Shown here in pieces: positions 5,207-6,174 of a stretch of 6,174 nucleotides of DNA. The stretch is from Chloroflexota bacterium. Its GTDB lineage: Bacteria; Chloroflexota; Ktedonobacteria; Ktedonobacterales; Ktedonobacteraceae. Each line of letters starts with the position of its first letter. Position 1 is the stretch's first letter. The notes under the pieces are model-generated. The model made no database searches. It was not told the DNA's origin and saw only the letters and a list, made by a program, of their open reading frames with translations. Position numbers and translations under genes: made by a program. The stretch covers positions 1 through 6,174 of the forward strand of contig VBHV01000640.1 in the NCBI GenBank assembly GCA_005881995.1. Direction: 5' to 3'.

Positions 5207-6139
5207 CTACATGATGCCGATCTGGGCCTGCTGATCGTTCCACATGCTCCATTTCATGTAGATACGCTTGAGTGTGCCATCCTTTTTGAGTACGTCGAGC
5301 GATCGATCAATCTCTCCCTGCAAGGTTTGGGCATTAGGGTTACTCTTACTGAAGCCAATAAAGTAATCATCTGTACGGAACGGTTTTCCGATTAGCTTCA
5401 GTGTAGGATCAGGTTTAGCGCCAGGACCAGCACCCACAACATAATAGGCAGCGATTGGCCCGTCGATTAAGACAGCATCTATTCTGTGCGCAGATAGGTC
5501 ATTAAATGGAAGATCTGGATCATAGAGCTTGGTGGTAATCTTCTTATCTTCCCCTAAAATATCTGCTGCCTTATAACTTGCTCCTGTCCCAACAGTCAGT
5601 CCTTCTAGATCCTTCAAGCCAAGAACACTTGAGTTTGTAAAGTTGGCGAAACGTGTGTCATCCACTCGCACGACAATTTGTTGACCGTAGCGATAGTAGG
5701 CCTGGGAAAATAGCTCAGTTTTCTCACGGTCGGCGGTTTTTTCCCAGCCGTTCATCACCATATCAAATTTGCCGGCCAGGAGGGCTTGCTCCATTTGCCC
5801 ATAATCGTTTTCTACTTGCTTGGACGTAACGCCCATCAGCTTAGCGATGGCTTGACCAATCTCATACTCGAAGCCAACCAACTGAGTTGGGTTGCCAGGA
5901 TCGGGGAAAACATATGGAGCTCCACCATTAGAGGTTGCGCCCCACTGCAATAAACCAGGGGTTTTGAGGCCAGCATTGCCAATAGGTGTGGTACCTGGGG
6001 TGGGTGTAACACCACCGCTGTTCGAGACATTGCCACCACACGCAGCCAGCAGTGACTCAAAAGTGCCACCCGCGATAACGAGGCCACCCGCCTGGCCTGC
6101 ACGCTTCAAAAATGTTCGTCTGCCAATATCTTCGATCAT
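5207..6139 (-). CDS. Amino-acid ABC transporter solute-binding lipoprotein (SBP_bac_3 family), Tat-type leader
   Basis: This 310-residue extracytoplasmic receptor captures an amino acid and delivers it to the two permeases downstream. Residues 6-12 are GRRTFLK, a twin-arginine motif; a hydrophobic stretch (18-33) then ends in a lipobox, L31-A-A-C34, so the mature protein should be lipid-anchored at C34. A flexible Gly/Thr/Pro-rich linker runs to about 60. The two-lobe domain starts near 62 and shows GFEYEIGQAIAKLMG (89-103), FDMVMNGWEKTADREK (125-140), FSQAYYRYGQQ (144-154), VGTGASYKAADIL (183-195) and RIDAVLIDGPIAAYY (219-233). By alignment with LAO/HisJ proteins, R138 should bind the ligand carboxylate and D226 its amino group, so an alpha-amino acid is expected. 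The side-chain preference cannot be read. Upstream, AAGG (6155-6152) stands 12 bases from the ATG, a rather long spacing. The promoter is outside the window or not visible. Confidence 0.92.
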   Translation of the reverse strand: MIEDIGRRTFLKRAGQAGGLVIAGGTFESLLAACGGNVSNSGGVTPTPGTTPIGNAGLKTPGLLQWGATSNGGAPYVFPDPGNPTQLVGFEYEIGQAIAKLMGVTSKQVENDYGQMEQALLAGKFDMVMNGWEKTADREKTELFSQAYYRYGQQIVVRVDDTRFANFTNSSVLGLKDLEGLTVGTGASYKAADILGEDKKITTKLYDPDLPFNDLSAHRIDAVLIDGPIAAYYVVGAGPGAKPDPTLKLIGKPFRTDDYFIGFSKSNPNAQTLQGEIDRSLDVLKKDGTLKRIYMKWSMWNDQQAQIGIM

Positions 6140-6174
6140 AAAGCATTATTGCCTTTCCGTGTCTGATCCTGGCA

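Noticed and set aside
6057..6146. Short overlapping frame from the ATG at 6146
   Set aside because: It gives a 29-residue peptide out of frame with the binding protein and without recognisable content. The long spacing of the real start is noted in that entry.
1..6174. CRISPR array, insertion sequence, prophage or toxin-antitoxin genes
   Set aside because: No regularly spaced repeats, transposase, integrase or paired small genes were seen on either strand.

Overview
The window (6,174 bases) carries six genes, all read on the minus strand, in two clusters separated by a 560-base non-coding gap. The organism is a bacterium. A Tat-type lipoprotein leader, a Gly/Thr/Pro-rich linker after the lipid-attachment cysteine, mid-range base composition and structured intergenic DNA would fit a Chloroflexota member such as the Ktedonobacteria. 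That placement is an inference: there is no rRNA or marker gene here to prove it.

Right half, in transcription order (6139 down to 3456): a polar-amino-acid solute-binding lipoprotein of the SBP_bac_3 family, then two HisM/GlnP-type inner-membrane permeases 17 bases apart. Together they make the outer and membrane parts of one amino-acid ABC importer. A stem-loop with 11-base perfect arms lies between the binding-protein gene and the first permease gene, a usual place to hold binding-protein mRNA above permease mRNA. No ABC ATPase gene is present.

Middle (2896-3455): no convincing gene. It holds several inverted repeats, including a nested three-stem structure just upstream of the aminotransferase ribosome binding site.

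Left half (2895 down to 1): a class III PLP aminotransferase that closely matches putrescine aminotransferase PatA/YgjG; a 389-residue saccharopine-dehydrogenase-fold protein that most resembles lysine 6-dehydrogenase; and the first 42 codons of a probable DinB/ClbS-like four-helix-bundle protein that runs off the left edge. Gaps of 127 and 16 bases on the same strand suggest one transcript.

Taken together, the window suggests uptake of an amino acid, perhaps a basic one, and removal or rearrangement of the terminal amino group of a diamine or diamino acid (putrescine, cadaverine, lysine, ornithine). The link between importer and enzymes rests on adjacency only, and sampled lines of the two clusters differ clearly in G+C, so they may have separate histories.
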